Assembly (NCBI GenBank): GCA_947626525.1
Contig: CANQSM010000028.1
Location: forward strand, 1 to 35,829
Direction of reading: 5' to 3'
From: an uncultured Phocaeicola sp.
GTDB lineage: Bacteria; Bacteroidota; Bacteroidia; Bacteroidales; Bacteroidaceae
Length of the DNA: 35,829 nt
Shown here: positions 25,853 to 35,829 of the stretch, piece after piece
Layout of the letters: each line of letters opens with the position of its first letter
Numbering within the stretch: position 1 is the first letter of the stretch
Position numbers and translations under genes: made by a program
The notes under the pieces: generated by a model
Told to the model about the DNA's origin: nothing
Seen by the model: the letters and a program-made list of their open reading frames with translations, nothing else
The model's database searches: none

Positions 25853-26046
25853 ATGGAGAATGCTAAAGTAACAGATTTGAATTACTCTTTTATTAGTTAT
25901 TGGATTTACAGTTTCGTTGTTTATCGCTAATTTATCGTTCGGTGAGTATTCGGAATTGTTGAATCAGGCCAAATTAGGAGTATTGCTCGGTATAGTGTAA
26001 TATCTGGATATTGGTATTCTCGTGTTTCGGTAAGAATTCGGTAAGG
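25853..26046 (+). pseudogene. nhaA: remnant of an NhaA-type Na+/H+ antiporter gene
   Basis: From 25902 one frame reads GFTVSLFIANLSFGEYSELL followed by NQAKLGVLLGIV, then a stop at 25998. This is the last membrane region of NhaA, which exchanges Na+ for H+ across the inner membrane. After a frameshift the text continues ISGYWY to about 26046. Intact NhaA is about 390-440 residues, so at least 350 residues are missing. An ATG at 25853 starts a short open stretch (MENAKVTDLNYSF) in a different frame. It could be the old gene start joined by an internal deletion, but that is a guess. Confidence 0.75.
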
Positions 26047-26064
26047 TAAAATACAAAAAGATTT

Positions 26065-26643
26065 ATGGAAAAGAAAAGAGAGATTGCACAACTTATTTCT
26101 AATCGCTATTACAAATTATCACGTATAGGACTTGATAAACTGGCTGTAGCATTGGTTCCATTTAAGCTGAAGAAAGGAGATAAATTGGTGAATAGGGGAG
26201 AAGTATGCAATTATATATACTTTGTTGAAAAGGGGATGATACGCCAATTCTATTTTAAATATAATAAAGATGTGACAGAACATTTTTCTTATGAAGGAGA
26301 TATGTTGACCTGCATAGAGAGCTTTTTTCTGAGACAACCTTCCCAATTTACGATTGAAACTTTGGAGAATACAGCTTCATGGGGTATTTCGTATAGGGAT
26401 TGGATGCGACTCACAGATGAATCGAAAGAAATCAATATGCTGTATAGAACAATTTTGGAATACGGTTTGATTTTATCACAACGCAACGCTGATATGTTAC
26501 GTTTTGAACCAGCTCATGTACGATATAACCGTTTGTTGGAAAATCATCCGCAAATCCTGCAGAGAGCTCCTTTAGTGTATATAGCGTCTTTTTTACAGAT
26601 GACTCCCGAAACATTAAGCCGTGTACGTTCAGGGCAGCTTTAA
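26065..26643 (+). CDS. Crp/Fnr-family transcriptional regulator
   Basis: A 192-residue regulator. Residues about 25-115 form a cyclic-nucleotide-binding type beta barrel (KLKKGDKLVNRGEVCNYIYF and FVEKGMIRQFYF). A long dimer helix follows, then a short helix-turn-helix at about 168-188 (YIASFLQMTPETLSRVRSG). The family ligand residues for cAMP are not evident, as in many Bacteroidetes members. It begins about 20 bases after the nhaA remnant and ends about 20 bases before an IS982 fragment. No promoter matching the consensus was seen, so it may have lost its original context. The reading frame itself is intact. Confidence 0.85.
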   Translation: MEKKREIAQLISNRYYKLSRIGLDKLAVALVPFKLKKGDKLVNRGEVCNYIYFVEKGMIRQFYFKYNKDVTEHFSYEGDMLTCIESFFLRQPSQFTIETLENTASWGISYRDWMRLTDESKEINMLYRTILEYGLILSQRNADMLRFEPAHVRYNRLLENHPQILQRAPLVYIASFLQMTPETLSRVRSGQL

Positions 26644-26659
26644 TGAATAAAGTATTGAA

Positions 26660-26950
26660 AAGTGAAAAAATAATGGTAAGTATCCAATTTATGGTATCCT
26701 CTTTACTTAGGGACAGTCCCTGTCTTAAGTTCCGTTACTGCATGTACATTCCATTGCTCATACGGATATTGATCATGATTTTCACCGGACGGGATGACAC
26801 TCCAGACATCGTCCTTTCAACAATTTCATTGCCAATTCCTTGTCGGATAATTACGGCATACTGTTTCTTTGAAAAGAAACCCGCCATTGAATGTGACGTT
26901 TATCAATGACGGGCAATTTGATTTTTTTTGATTTTATTTCGAATTCACGT
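26660..26950 (+). mobile_element. 3' fragment of an IS982-family element
   Basis: One terminal repeat TTATTTCGAATTCACGT (26934-26950) matches the right end of the 25336-25845 element at 16 of 17 positions. Just inside it, on the plus strand, the transposase C-terminus survives in two frames: HSRHRPFNNFIANSL (about 26800-26845) and AYCFFEKKPAIECDVYQ. No matching left end was found, and the start given here is approximate. The right end is 17 bp from the stop of the TPR gene, which is on the opposite strand. Confidence 0.75.
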
Positions 26951-26967
26951 TCTTTATGTTTGTTAAT

Positions 26968-28215
26968 TTAGTTATTCATAAGTTTTTCTATTTCTTCAAA
27001 TTCTTTACCCATATTGAGCCTGTAATAGATCGTATATAAACCATTTAGCCATAGCTCTTTGTTCTCAGGTTTTAATAGACGAGCTTTTTCGTAATATGGT
27101 CTTGCATTTTCATAAAATTGTTTGATTTGAGTTTGTTCTTCTTGGTATTTTGGATCATTTAAGTCCGAGGTCGCTTTTTCTCCATATTCTATACCTTGTT
27201 GACAATAGCATAATCCTAAATTTGAATATGCTTCTGCATAATTTGGGTCAATTTCTATTGTCTTTTTGTATGCATCAATGGCTTTGTCATATTCTTTCAT
27301 ATTTTGGTAAAGATATCCTTTTACATACAAATAGAATGGAGTTTCCCCATTTTTTGCTATCATATTATTGGCAAATTCTAAGGCTTCATTGTACTTTCCT
27401 GTATTAGAATAGTAGTCAACTATATGGCCGAAAAAGAATGAATGATCTGGGAACTTTTCAATGCCTTGTTTCAAGGTGTTTAACCACTTGGCAGTATCTC
27501 CTAATGCTTTATATGCTGTAGCTTCAAATTCAAGTCCATATTTTCCATTTTCTTTATCTCCTGCTGCTAGTTGAGAATAGTTTAATGCTTGTTGGTAATT
27601 TACCTTTTGAGCTTCAAAATTGTCTTGATTATCTTGAGCCATTTTAATGGCTGCCAAGGTTGCATAGTATGCAATCATATTAATAAGTGTATCTGTCTCC
27701 ATTAAATTTTCATTCTCCAACATTGGATTTTGAGCAGAATCAATATACATTGAAAAATATTTATAAGCTTCAGGATTCTGGTTCTCATTAAAATAATATA
27801 CACCTCCATTTATTAAGTTTGGACGTTCCATTTTCATCGTTTCAGCATTAGATTTTCTGAACTTGACTTTTACTTTTCCTTTAGCATCAGGTATTTGTTC
27901 TAATGCGTCGCATTTAGTGAAGTATTCAAACATTTTATAGATGCTATTATACATCTTTGTTGTATCGAAAGCTTGTTTTAAATATGCTTTCGTATTTTCT
28001 TCTTCACTAATTTTTTTTTGGATGTATCCTGCGACATTCCAAGTGTTTGCTTGGTTTTTGGTTTCATCATTTGTTAAAGCTTGATCAATTAAACTTTCTG
28101 CTTGGTCAAATTTTTTGCTATCTGCTAAACTTTTAGCTTCTTTAACGGCTTTGACTTGGGCTAAAGCAATGCAAGATATCATTAATAAAGCAACTGAAAA
28201 TAATATTTTTTTCAT
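26968..28215 (-). CDS. secreted TPR-repeat protein
   Basis: A 415-residue protein with an N-terminal signal sequence (MKKILFSVALLMISCIALAQ), so it is probably periplasmic; the Cys at 15 makes lipidation possible. It is mostly helical. The clearest tetratricopeptide repeats are at about 257-290 (HIVDYYSNTGKYNEALEFAN), 292-325 (VKGYLYQNMKEYDKAIDAYK) and 326-345, with another near the C-terminus (ENARPYYEKARLLKPENKEL). Such proteins act as protein-protein scaffolds; no specific partner is suggested. It lies 30 bases downstream of gyrA and is probably cotranscribed. Its 3' end abuts an IS982 fragment. Confidence 0.88.
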   Translation of the reverse strand: MKKILFSVALLMISCIALAQVKAVKEAKSLADSKKFDQAESLIDQALTNDETKNQANTWNVAGYIQKKISEEENTKAYLKQAFDTTKMYNSIYKMFEYFTKCDALEQIPDAKGKVKVKFRKSNAETMKMERPNLINGGVYYFNENQNPEAYKYFSMYIDSAQNPMLENENLMETDTLINMIAYYATLAAIKMAQDNQDNFEAQKVNYQQALNYSQLAAGDKENGKYGLEFEATAYKALGDTAKWLNTLKQGIEKFPDHSFFFGHIVDYYSNTGKYNEALEFANNMIAKNGETPFYLYVKGYLYQNMKEYDKAIDAYKKTIEIDPNYAEAYSNLGLCYCQQGIEYGEKATSDLNDPKYQEEQTQIKQFYENARPYYEKARLLKPENKELWLNGLYTIYYRLNMGKEFEEIEKLMNN

Positions 28216-28245
28216 GATTTTAATGGATTAAAATGTTACTATTTA

Positions 28246-30756
28246 TTATTCATTTTCGTTTGATTCTATTGAACTTATTTGGTTTTCATCTATTAATGGC
28301 TCTTCTTCACTTTCTGAATTGACTTTGCATACAGAAGCTATTTGGTCATTTCGCTTTTCTAGGTTGATTAGACGTACTCCTTGAGTGGCTCGTCCCATTA
28401 TACGTACATCTGAAACTTTTAAACGAATTGTGATTCCTGATTTATTGATAATCATTAAATCATTATCATCTGTTACTGTTTTTATAGCGACTAATTTTCC
28501 TGTTCTCTCGGTGATATTCAGCGTTTTAACCCCTTTCCCGCCTCGATTTGTTTTTCGATAGTCTTCGATGTCAGAGCGTTTTCCATATCCTTGTTCTGAA
28601 ACAACCATAATTGACTCTGCTTTCATATTTTTAATGCAAATCATTCCAATAACTTCGTCCATTCCATCTTCATCAAGAGTCATTCCCCTAACTCCTGTCG
28701 CAGTACGTCCCATTTCTCGTACGGCACTTTCATGGAAACGAATTGCTCGTCCGTTGCGGTTTGCAATAATGATTTCATTATCTCCATTTGTCATTTTTAC
28801 AGTTATAATGCGGTCATCTTCACGGATTGTTATAGCGTTAACACCATTTTGACGTGGACGTGAATATTGCTCTAGGCACGTTTTCTTGACAATTCCATTT
28901 TTGGTACAAAATATTAAATAGTGGCTGTTGATAAATTCTGTATCTGTTATATTTTTAACTCTGACAAATGCATTGACTGTATCATCAGCATCTATATTTA
29001 AAAGATTCTGAATGGCTCTTCCTTTTGAATTTTTTGCTCCTTCTGGTATTTCATATACTTTAAGCCAATAGCATTTACCTTTCTGAGTAAAAAATAACAT
29101 GGTATTGTGCATAGTTGCAGGATAGATGTACTCAACAAAGTCTTCATCACGTGTTTCTGTTCCCTTAGCTCCTATTCCACCTCTATTTTGGGCTCGGAAT
29201 TCACTTAAAGGAGTTCGTTTAATGTATCCTAAATGAGAGATAGTTATTACCATTTCGTCATCGGCATAGAAATCCTCTGGGTTAAATTCCTCTGAAGAAT
29301 ATACTATCTCAGATTTTCTTTTATCTCCATATTTTTCTTTTACTTCAATTAGTTCGTCTTTGATTACTTTCTTACATAATTCCTCGTTTGACAATACCTC
29401 TTCGTAATATGCAATCTGTTTCATAAGTTCTTCATATTCTGCATGTAATTGATCTTGAAGAAGACCGGTCAATTGTCGAAGACGCATTTCCACAATGGCA
29501 CGTGCCTGTAAGTCTGATAGTTGGAAACGAAGCATTAAATTTTCTATGGCTTCATTAGGCGTTTTTGCAGCACGGATGATATGTACTACTTCATCAATAT
29601 TATCGGAGGCGATAATTAATCCTTCTAATATATGGGCCCTTTCTTTGGCTTTTCTGAGATCGTATTCTGTACGACGAATTACTACTTCATGTCTATGTTC
29701 AACAAAATATTTAATGCAGTCTTTTAGGCTTAGAGTCTTAGGCCTGCCATGAACTAATGCAATCGTGTTGACTCCGAAAGACGTTTGTAATGCTGTCATC
29801 TTGTATAGCTTGTTAAGAACTACATTGGCATTTGCATCTCGTTTTATATCAATAACTATACGCATTCCTTCACGGTCTGACTCGTCATTAGCATTCGAAA
29901 TTCCTTCGATCCTTTTTTCATTAACTAAATCTGCGATGTATTTTATCAACTCTGCTTTGTTTACACCATAAGGAATTTCTGTAATAACTATTTTGTCGTG
30001 TGTGTTTCCCGTTTCGATTTCAGCTTTCGCACGCATGACGACTTTTCCTCTCCCTGTTTCGTAAGCTTCACGAACTCCACTAATTCCATAAATGTATCCT
30101 CCCGTGGGAAAGTCCGGTGCCTTTATATATTGCATTAACCCATCTATATCAATATCATTATTATCAATATATGCGATACATGCGTCAATTACTTCTGATA
30201 AATTATGGGTCGGAATATTAGTAGCCATACCTACTGCAATGCCAGAAGCTCCGTTAACTAATAAATTCGGAATGCGAGTTGGCATTACAGTTGGTTCTTG
30301 TAAAGTGTCATCGAAATTATTTTGAAAATCTACAGTCTCTTTATAGAGATCTTGCATCATTTCTTCACCTAACTTTTTCAAACGGGCCTCTGTATAACGC
30401 ATGGCTGCAGGACTATCTCCATCTACAGAACCGAAGTTCCCTTGTCCGTCAACTAAGGGGTAGCGCATTGCCCAATCTTGGGCCATTCTAACTAAAGCCC
30501 CATATACGGAGGAATCGCCGTGTGGATGGTATTTACCAAGTACTTCACCAACGATTCTGGCTGATTTTTTGTAAGGCTTATCGGAGGTATTTCCAAGCTC
30601 CATCATTCCGAAAAGAATTCTTCTGTGAACTGGTTTAAAACCATCTCGTACATCCGGAAGAGCGCGCGCAACTATTACTGACATTGAGTAATCAATGTAC
30701 GACGTCTTCATCTCTTCTTCGAGGTTTATCTTTATAATTCTATCTTGTTCAAGCAT
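28246..30756 (-). CDS. gyrA: DNA gyrase subunit A
   Basis: GyrA is the breakage-reunion subunit of gyrase, which introduces negative supercoils with ATP. It has 836 residues. The N-terminal motif [19 protein letters not shown] (31-49) is standard. The quinolone-resistance region reads [19 protein letters not shown]. It carries Ser82, the position equivalent to E. coli Ser83, and Gly86 at the E. coli Asp87 position. The catalytic Tyr121 is in [10 protein letters not shown]. The C-terminal beta-pinwheel repeats are present (for example [20 protein letters not shown]), with an acidic tail ending SSIESNENE. No consensus promoter was found on the minus strand just upstream. Confidence 0.97.
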   Translation of the reverse strand: MLEQDRIIKINLEEEMKTSYIDYSMSVIVARALPDVRDGFKPVHRRILFGMMELGNTSDKPYKKSARIVGEVLGKYHPHGDSSVYGALVRMAQDWAMRYPLVDGQGNFGSVDGDSPAAMRYTEARLKKLGEEMMQDLYKETVDFQNNFDDTLQEPTVMPTRIPNLLVNGASGIAVGMATNIPTHNLSEVIDACIAYIDNNDIDIDGLMQYIKAPDFPTGGYIYGISGVREAYETGRGKVVMRAKAEIETGNTHDKIVITEIPYGVNKAELIKYIADLVNEKRIEGISNANDESDREGMRIVIDIKRDANANVVLNKLYKMTALQTSFGVNTIALVHGRPKTLSLKDCIKYFVEHRHEVVIRRTEYDLRKAKERAHILEGLIIASDNIDEVVHIIRAAKTPNEAIENLMLRFQLSDLQARAIVEMRLRQLTGLLQDQLHAEYEELMKQIAYYEEVLSNEELCKKVIKDELIEVKEKYGDKRKSEIVYSSEEFNPEDFYADDEMVITISHLGYIKRTPLSEFRAQNRGGIGAKGTETRDEDFVEYIYPATMHNTMLFFTQKGKCYWLKVYEIPEGAKNSKGRAIQNLLNIDADDTVNAFVRVKNITDTEFINSHYLIFCTKNGIVKKTCLEQYSRPRQNGVNAITIREDDRIITVKMTNGDNEIIIANRNGRAIRFHESAVREMGRTATGVRGMTLDEDGMDEVIGMICIKNMKAESIMVVSEQGYGKRSDIEDYRKTNRGGKGVKTLNITERTGKLVAIKTVTDDNDLMIINKSGITIRLKVSDVRIMGRATQGVRLINLEKRNDQIASVCKVNSESEEEPLIDENQISSIESNENE

Positions 30757-30892
30757 TTAGAATGAATATTAATTATACATCATCGTCATCTATAAAAACT
30801 ATGCTAAATTACAACAAATTTGTAATATGGTGAAGTATTAAAAGAAAAAAACTCTTAAAAAGGTATGTAGATGATGGATTGGGTATTCTTTT

Positions 30893-30900
30893 TATCTTTG
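30893..30900 (+). promoter_or_regulatory. clpC promoter
   Basis: TATCTTTG is a full -7 match with a leader of about 115 nt before the clpC ATG. No good -33 element was seen. The leader contains no recognised heat-shock operator (no CIRCE-type repeat). Confidence 0.5.
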
Positions 30901-31020
30901 CATACAATTAAGATTTGGCATGCTATTTGTTAGAACATTTAAGTAGTATTTGGTATGTGGCGTAAGCTTTAATACCCGATCTTTGCAACGAATGATTAAT
31001 AAAAAGAGGGATAATAAAGT

Positions 31021-33549
31021 ATGAACAATCAATTTTCACAAAAAGTGTCCGATATTCTTGTATATAGTAAGGAGGAAGCAGAACGCTTGCGGAATAACTA
31101 TATTGGTCCCGAACACTTGTTGTTGGGACTGATCAGAGATGGAGAAGGTAAGGCTATTGATCTGTTATCTAAATTTCATGTAGATTTACAGAGTATAAAA
31201 AGGGAGGTTGAATCGTTTTTGGTTGAGCGAGATTTTGATAATCTCGCTTCGAGTGATGAATTAATATTGAATGAATCAGCAGCGAGAGTCTTAAAGTTGT
31301 GTATTTTAGAAGCTCGTTTGTTGAAGAGTAGTGTTGCGGATTCTGAGCATATATTATTGGCTATATTGAAAGATAAAAAGAATTTGGCCGCAGAGGTCTT
31401 GGAAAGGAATGATGTAAATTATTCTAGTGTATTTGAATTGGCTGCATTAAAGCCAGATGTTAATTCTGGTTTGGGATTTGATGAGGAGGAAGAGGATGAA
31501 CTGAATGAAAAGTTGTCTTCTGATAAGACTTTTCAACGAACTCATATCCAGCAGGCTCAGCAGAAAAAACCAACTAATGATACTCCAGTTATTGATAGTT
31601 TTGGAGTTGATATGACAAAAGCCGCAGAAGAAGGAAAGTTAGATCCAGTAGTTGGTCGTGAAAAAGAAATAGAGCGGATAGCACAAATTTTAAGTCGTCG
31701 TAAAAAAAATAATCCTATACTTATAGGAGAGCCTGGAGTGGGTAAATCTGCTATTGCGGAAGGACTAGCAATTAGGATTGTGGAAAAAAAAGTTTCTCGC
31801 ATCCTTTTTGATAAACGTGTCATAGCGCTTGATATGACTGCTGTCGTAGCTGGTACGAAGTATCGTGGGCAGTTTGAGGAACGTATTCGCTCTATTTTGA
31901 GTGAGATGCAAAAAAATCCCAATATAATTCTTTTCATTGATGAAATTCATACGATTATTGGTGCTGGTTCTGCACCAGGATCTATGGATGCTGCCAATAT
32001 GTTGAAACCGGCTTTGGCTCGTGGGGAGATACAATGTATCGGAGCTACAACGTTGGATGAATTCCGTAAAACGATAGAAAAAGATGGGGCCTTAGAACGT
32101 CGTTTTCAGAAAGTTATAGTAGAACCAACCACTTCGGAAGAAACTTTACAGATATTGAATAATATTAAAGGGAAATACGAAGAACATCATAATGTAATTT
32201 ATACGGATGCTGCTATCAAAGCATGCATTGACTTAACAGATCGGTATATAACTGACCGATGTTTCCCAGACAAGGCTATAGACGTGCTGGATGAAGCTGG
32301 ATCTCGTGTGCATCTGATTAACGTAAATGTTCCAAAAGAAATAGAAGAGCAAGAAAATTTGATAGATGATGCCAAGAGGAAGAAAAATGAAGCTGTGAAG
32401 TTCCAAAATTATGAATTGGCTGCAAGTTTCCGTGATAGAGAAAAGGTGTTAGTAACCCAGCTTGAAGTTTTAAAACGTGAATGGGAAGAACGCTTGAAAG
32501 AAAATAGAGAATTGGTTGATGAAAAACAGGTTGCGGAAGTCGTGTCCATGATGTCTGGGGTTCCTGTACAGCGTATGGCTCAAGTGGAAGGAGTACGTCT
32601 GCAAAATATGAACGCAGATTTGAAATCAAAAGTAATAGCTCAGGATGCAGCGATAGAGAAACTTGTAAAAGCTGTGCAACGAAGTCGAGTTGGTTTGAAA
32701 GATCCGAACAGACCAATAGGAACATTTTTGTTTTTAGGCCCTACTGGAGTAGGTAAAACATTATTAGCGAAAGAACTAGCTGAATATATGTTCGGTTCTT
32801 CAGATGCATTGATTCGAATAGATATGAGCGAATATATGGATAAGTTCACAGTTTCTCGTTTGGTGGGGGCTCCTCCTGGATATGTGGGGTATGAAGAAGG
32901 AGGACAATTAACGGAAAAAGTGAGACGTCATCCTTATTCCATCGTGTTACTTGACGAATTGGAAAAAGCGCATTCGGATGTGTACAATATCCTGCTTCAA
33001 GTCATGGATGAAGGACGTTTGACTGATAGCTACGGCCGGACAGTTGATTTTAGAAATACAATCATCATTATGACTTCCAATGTAGGTACACGCCAAGTAA
33101 GGGAATTGGGACATGGGATAGGCTTTGCCAACCAGAATACTGCAAGAGAAGCTGAACATTCAAGAAATGTCATTATGAAGGCTTTGAATAAATCTTTTGC
33201 TCCGGAATTTATAAACCGAATTGATGAAATTATAACTTTTGATCCGCTGACAATGGAGGCTATCAGTCAGATTGTTGATTTAGAATTGAAGAGTGTGGCC
33301 AAACGCTTACAGACAATGGGTAACTATTTAGTGGTGTCAGATGCTGCGAAAAATTTTATAGCTTCTAAAGGATATGATATGCAATATGGAGCTCGTCTGT
33401 TGAAGCGTTCTGTCCAAACTTATATAGAAGATAGCATTGCGGAATTGCTTGTTCAGGGAAATATACCAGAGAAAGCTACAATTATGGCGGATGTGGATCC
33501 GGTAAATGAAGAAAAATTGAAATTTATTGTAACTGAAAACGAATTATAA
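31021..33549 (+). CDS. clpC: Clp protease ATP-binding subunit, ClpC type
   Basis: A class I AAA+ unfoldase that feeds proteins to ClpP. It has 842 residues. The N-domain has two Clp_N repeats (about 5-145). The first AAA module has Walker [10 protein letters not shown] (236-244) and Walker B ILFIDEIH (303-310). A UVR-like middle segment ([14 protein letters not shown], about 464-477) marks the ClpC type and argues against ClpB, whose middle domain is much longer. The second AAA module has GPTGVGKT (573-580) and LLDELEKAH (643-651). The loop GIGFANQN contains Ile-Gly-Phe at 700-702, the likely ClpP contact. Adaptor proteins and clpP are not in the window. Confidence 0.95.
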   Translation: MNNQFSQKVSDILVYSKEEAERLRNNYIGPEHLLLGLIRDGEGKAIDLLSKFHVDLQSIKREVESFLVERDFDNLASSDELILNESAARVLKLCILEARLLKSSVADSEHILLAILKDKKNLAAEVLERNDVNYSSVFELAALKPDVNSGLGFDEEEEDELNEKLSSDKTFQRTHIQQAQQKKPTNDTPVIDSFGVDMTKAAEEGKLDPVVGREKEIERIAQILSRRKKNNPILIGEPGVGKSAIAEGLAIRIVEKKVSRILFDKRVIALDMTAVVAGTKYRGQFEERIRSILSEMQKNPNIILFIDEIHTIIGAGSAPGSMDAANMLKPALARGEIQCIGATTLDEFRKTIEKDGALERRFQKVIVEPTTSEETLQILNNIKGKYEEHHNVIYTDAAIKACIDLTDRYITDRCFPDKAIDVLDEAGSRVHLINVNVPKEIEEQENLIDDAKRKKNEAVKFQNYELAASFRDREKVLVTQLEVLKREWEERLKENRELVDEKQVAEVVSMMSGVPVQRMAQVEGVRLQNMNADLKSKVIAQDAAIEKLVKAVQRSRVGLKDPNRPIGTFLFLGPTGVGKTLLAKELAEYMFGSSDALIRIDMSEYMDKFTVSRLVGAPPGYVGYEEGGQLTEKVRRHPYSIVLLDELEKAHSDVYNILLQVMDEGRLTDSYGRTVDFRNTIIIMTSNVGTRQVRELGHGIGFANQNTAREAEHSRNVIMKALNKSFAPEFINRIDEIITFDPLTMEAISQIVDLELKSVAKRLQTMGNYLVVSDAAKNFIASKGYDMQYGARLLKRSVQTYIEDSIAELLVQGNIPEKATIMADVDPVNEEKLKFIVTENEL

Positions 33550-33576
33550 GCTAAATAAGCTCTTTTATTTCGGACA

Positions 33577-33611
33577 AAATGTCAGATAAGTATTTGTCTG
33601 GCATTTTTTTT
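33577..33611 (+). terminator. terminator of clpC
   Basis: A 13-bp stem with two G-T pairs (33577-33589 with 33594-33606) and a four-base loop runs directly into a T-run. Confidence 0.8.
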
Positions 33612-33661
33612 GTGTTATAATAGCCAAAACAAATTATTAAACTAAAATTATTAATAAAATT

Positions 33662-35707
33662 ATGCAAAAAGGAAATATTGGGGTGACTACCGAGAACATT
33701 TTCCCTGTGATAAAAAAGTTCTTATATAGCGATCATGAGATTTTTCTTCGTGAGTTGATTTCCAATGCTGTTGATGCCACTCAGAAGTTGAAAACCTTAG
33801 CCTCTAAAGGTGATTTTAAAGGTGAATTAGGAGACTTGACGGTTAAAGTCAATGTGGGCAAGGATACGATAACCATATCTGACAGAGGTATTGGACTTAC
33901 TGCTGAAGAAATAGACAAGTATATCAATCAGATAGCCTTTTCGGGGGCCAATGATTTTCTGGAAAAATATAAAGATGATGCTAATGCGATTATAGGACAC
34001 TTTGGTTTGGGTTTCTATTCCGCTTTTATGGTTGCTAAGAAAGTAGAGATTATTACAAAATCCTATCAGGAAGATGCCAAAGCCGTGAAATGGAGCTGTG
34101 ATGGAAGTCCTGAATTCACCATAGAAGAAACTGATAAGCTTAGTAGAGGTTCGGATATCATTCTTTACATTGATGATGATTGCAAAGAGTTCCTTGAAGA
34201 GGGAAAAATTTCTTCTTTACTGATGAAATATTGTCGCTTTTTGCCTATTCCTGTGGCTTTCGGAAAGAAAAAAGAATGGAAAGACGGAAAGCAGGTTGAA
34301 ACAGAAGAGGACAATGTAATCAATGACACAACTCCACTGTGGACCCGTAAGCCGGCAGAATTGAAAGATGAAGATTACAAAGATTTCTATCGTAAGTTGT
34401 ATCCGATGTCGGATGAACCTCTTTTTTGGATACATTTGAACGTAGATTATCCCTTTAACCTGACGGGAATACTTTATTTCCCTAAAATAAAGAACAACAT
34501 CGATTTACAAAAGAACAAGATTCAGCTCTATTGCAACCAAGTGTATGTAACGGATTCGGTAGAAGGGATTGTTCCTGATTTCCTGACATTAATGCATGGC
34601 GTTATTGACTCTCCGGATATTCCGTTAAATGTTTCCCGTTCTTATTTGCAAAGCGATGCGAACGTAAAGAAGATATCAACTTATATATCCAAGAAAGTCT
34701 CCGACCGTTTACAGTCTATCTTTAAGAACAATCGGGCAGATTTCGAATCAAAATGGGATGATTTGAAGATTTTCATTCACTACGGAATGTTGACGCAAGA
34801 GGATTTCTACGACAAAGCCAATAAGTTTACTTTACTCAAGGATACCGATTCGAAGTATTACACTTACGATGAATACACTACGTTGATAAAAGAGAATCAG
34901 ACGGACAAGAATGGCTTTTTGACTTATTTGTATTCAAATGACAAAGAGGAACAATACAGTTATATTGAAGCTGCCAAGAACAAAGGATACAATGTGTTAT
35001 TGATGGATGGCCAGTTGGACATCGCATTGATTGGCATGATGGAGCAAAAATTGGAAAAGGCTCGTTTTACACGGGTAGATAGCGATGTGACAGATCGGCT
35101 TATTGAAAAGGAAGATGCCAAGGAAATCGCTTTGGAAGCAGAAAAACGGGAGATTCTTTCCTCCATATTCCGTAGCCAATTACCGCAAATAAACAAGGTT
35201 GAGTTTAATGTGGAATCTCAAGCGCTGGGTGAAACGGCCAGTCCTATATATATAACTCAGAGCGAATACATGCGAAGAATGAAGGAGATGGCCAACATTC
35301 AGGCGGGTATGAGTTTCTATGGAGAAATGTCTGACATGTTTACTTTTGTAGTGAACGTGGACCACCGCTTGGTAAAGGTAGTTCTGAAAGATTTCGAAGA
35401 GAAATGCAATGCAGATTTGGCTTCGATAAACGAAGCTATCAAAGAATTTGAAAATCACCATGTGGAGTTGAAAAAAGATCAGGAAGGCAAAAAGGATGAG
35501 GATATCTCAGTAGCCGAAAAAGATGAAGTAAGTAATGTGGAAAAAAATATAGCATACCAGAAATCGAAAAAGGAAGCTATTTTAGGTGAATATGCTGCTA
35601 AAAATAAGATGGTTCGTCAATTGGTTGATTTGGCTTTATTGCAAAATAATATGTTAAAAGGTGAAGCACTAAATAATTTTATTCAACGAAGTCTTGAACT
35701 GATTTAA
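33662..35707 (+). CDS. htpG: HSP90-family chaperone HtpG
   Basis: HtpG is the bacterial Hsp90, an ATP-driven dimeric chaperone. It has 681 residues, longer than E. coli HtpG (624). The GHL ATPase motifs are present: EIFLRELISNAVDATQKL with Glu31 and Asn35, ISDRGIGLT with Asp74, and GHFGLGFYSAFMV (112-124). The middle domain includes LPLNVSRSYLQ-type text (IPLNVSRSYLQSD) with the catalytic Arg. A Lys/Glu/Asp-rich insertion (KKDQEGKKDEDISVAEKDEV) near the C-terminus explains part of the extra length. No consensus promoter was found in the 50 bases between the clpC terminator and its ATG. Confidence 0.97.
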   Translation: MQKGNIGVTTENIFPVIKKFLYSDHEIFLRELISNAVDATQKLKTLASKGDFKGELGDLTVKVNVGKDTITISDRGIGLTAEEIDKYINQIAFSGANDFLEKYKDDANAIIGHFGLGFYSAFMVAKKVEIITKSYQEDAKAVKWSCDGSPEFTIEETDKLSRGSDIILYIDDDCKEFLEEGKISSLLMKYCRFLPIPVAFGKKKEWKDGKQVETEEDNVINDTTPLWTRKPAELKDEDYKDFYRKLYPMSDEPLFWIHLNVDYPFNLTGILYFPKIKNNIDLQKNKIQLYCNQVYVTDSVEGIVPDFLTLMHGVIDSPDIPLNVSRSYLQSDANVKKISTYISKKVSDRLQSIFKNNRADFESKWDDLKIFIHYGMLTQEDFYDKANKFTLLKDTDSKYYTYDEYTTLIKENQTDKNGFLTYLYSNDKEEQYSYIEAAKNKGYNVLLMDGQLDIALIGMMEQKLEKARFTRVDSDVTDRLIEKEDAKEIALEAEKREILSSIFRSQLPQINKVEFNVESQALGETASPIYITQSEYMRRMKEMANIQAGMSFYGEMSDMFTFVVNVDHRLVKVVLKDFEEKCNADLASINEAIKEFENHHVELKKDQEGKKDEDISVAEKDEVSNVEKNIAYQKSKKEAILGEYAAKNKMVRQLVDLALLQNNMLKGEALNNFIQRSLELI

Positions 35708-35791
35708 AGGATGGTATTGAGAGTCTATGATGTTTAATTGTGTAAGTAGATGTTCATAATTAGGGATATTCAGAATTTAGTCAACTAATTA

Positions 35792-35823
35792 TTTGCCAAT
35801 ATGATAGATATTTTGTAACTTTA
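35792..35823 (+). promoter_or_regulatory. candidate promoter of a gene beyond the window
   Basis: TTTG (35792-35795), a 20-base spacer and TAACTTTA (35816-35823) match the consensus except for the last base of the -7 element. A gene would begin past the window end. Nothing else is recognised in 35708-35791. Confidence 0.4.
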
Positions 35824-35829
35824 CAAAGA

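Noticed and set aside
26643-26909. 88-codon open frame after the Crp/Fnr-like gene
   Set aside because: Only its last 17 codons match the IS982 transposase end; the rest is out of frame or unrelated, so it is part of the element remnant.
35756-35792. 8-bp inverted repeat ATAATTAG/CTAATTAT after htpG
   Set aside because: The stem is short, AT-only apart from one pair, and has a 21-base loop without a T-run; too weak to call a terminator.

Overview
The window reads as chromosomal DNA from a gut Bacteroidales species, most likely Bacteroides or Phocaeicola. The evidence is the repeated TAnnTTTG -7 promoter element, A-rich leaders without Shine-Dalgarno sites, an S16 protein with a long charged tail, a six-gene rnf operon in the order B-C-D-G-E-A behind rseC, and decayed IS982-family elements. 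The species cannot be fixed from the sequence alone. No tRNA, rRNA or CRISPR array was seen.

Layout. 1-1860 is a gene graveyard: a possible HU-like gene remnant, a frameshifted and truncated IS982 transposase (minus strand), and a truncated AAA_14/DUF4143-type ATPase. 1885-5754 is on the minus strand: rpsP, a 266-bp IS982 deletion derivative, a secreted acetylesterase-like hydrolase and an OPT-family transporter. 6003-11649 is the rseC-rnfBCDGEA operon, an ion-translocating ferredoxin:NAD+ oxidoreductase, closed by a strong hairpin. 11777-13734 holds a divergent nucleotidyltransferase-like protein and galE, followed by a 160-nt stretch with five consecutive hairpins. 13974-20568 holds ispE (minus), dnaB, a block of degenerate 23-24 bp tandem repeats, then pheT, a YebC-family gene and a TSCPD-domain gene. 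20738-23332 holds a small lipoprotein candidate (minus), an Nramp metal transporter, a Cys-rich C_GCAxxG_C_C protein and a small winged-helix protein whose promoter overlaps a perfect palindrome. 23540-25321 is lepA. 25336-26950 is a second decayed region: an IS982 derivative with a 6-bp target duplication, an nhaA remnant, a Crp/Fnr-like regulator and the 3' end of another IS982 copy. 26968-30756 is a TPR gene and gyrA on the minus strand; 31021-35707 is clpC and htpG on the plus strand.

Most genes are housekeeping: translation (S16, PheT, LepA, YebC), replication and topology (DnaB, GyrA), protein quality control (ClpC, HtpG), isoprenoid and sugar-nucleotide synthesis (IspE, GalE) and membrane energetics (Rnf). 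The less explained parts are the 23-mer repeat block, the multi-hairpin region after galE, the nucleotidyltransferase-like protein that lacks the usual active-site residues, and the IS982 derivatives, three of which sit within about 20 bp of a stop codon and tail-to-tail with the neighbouring gene. I found no defence or biosynthetic cluster.
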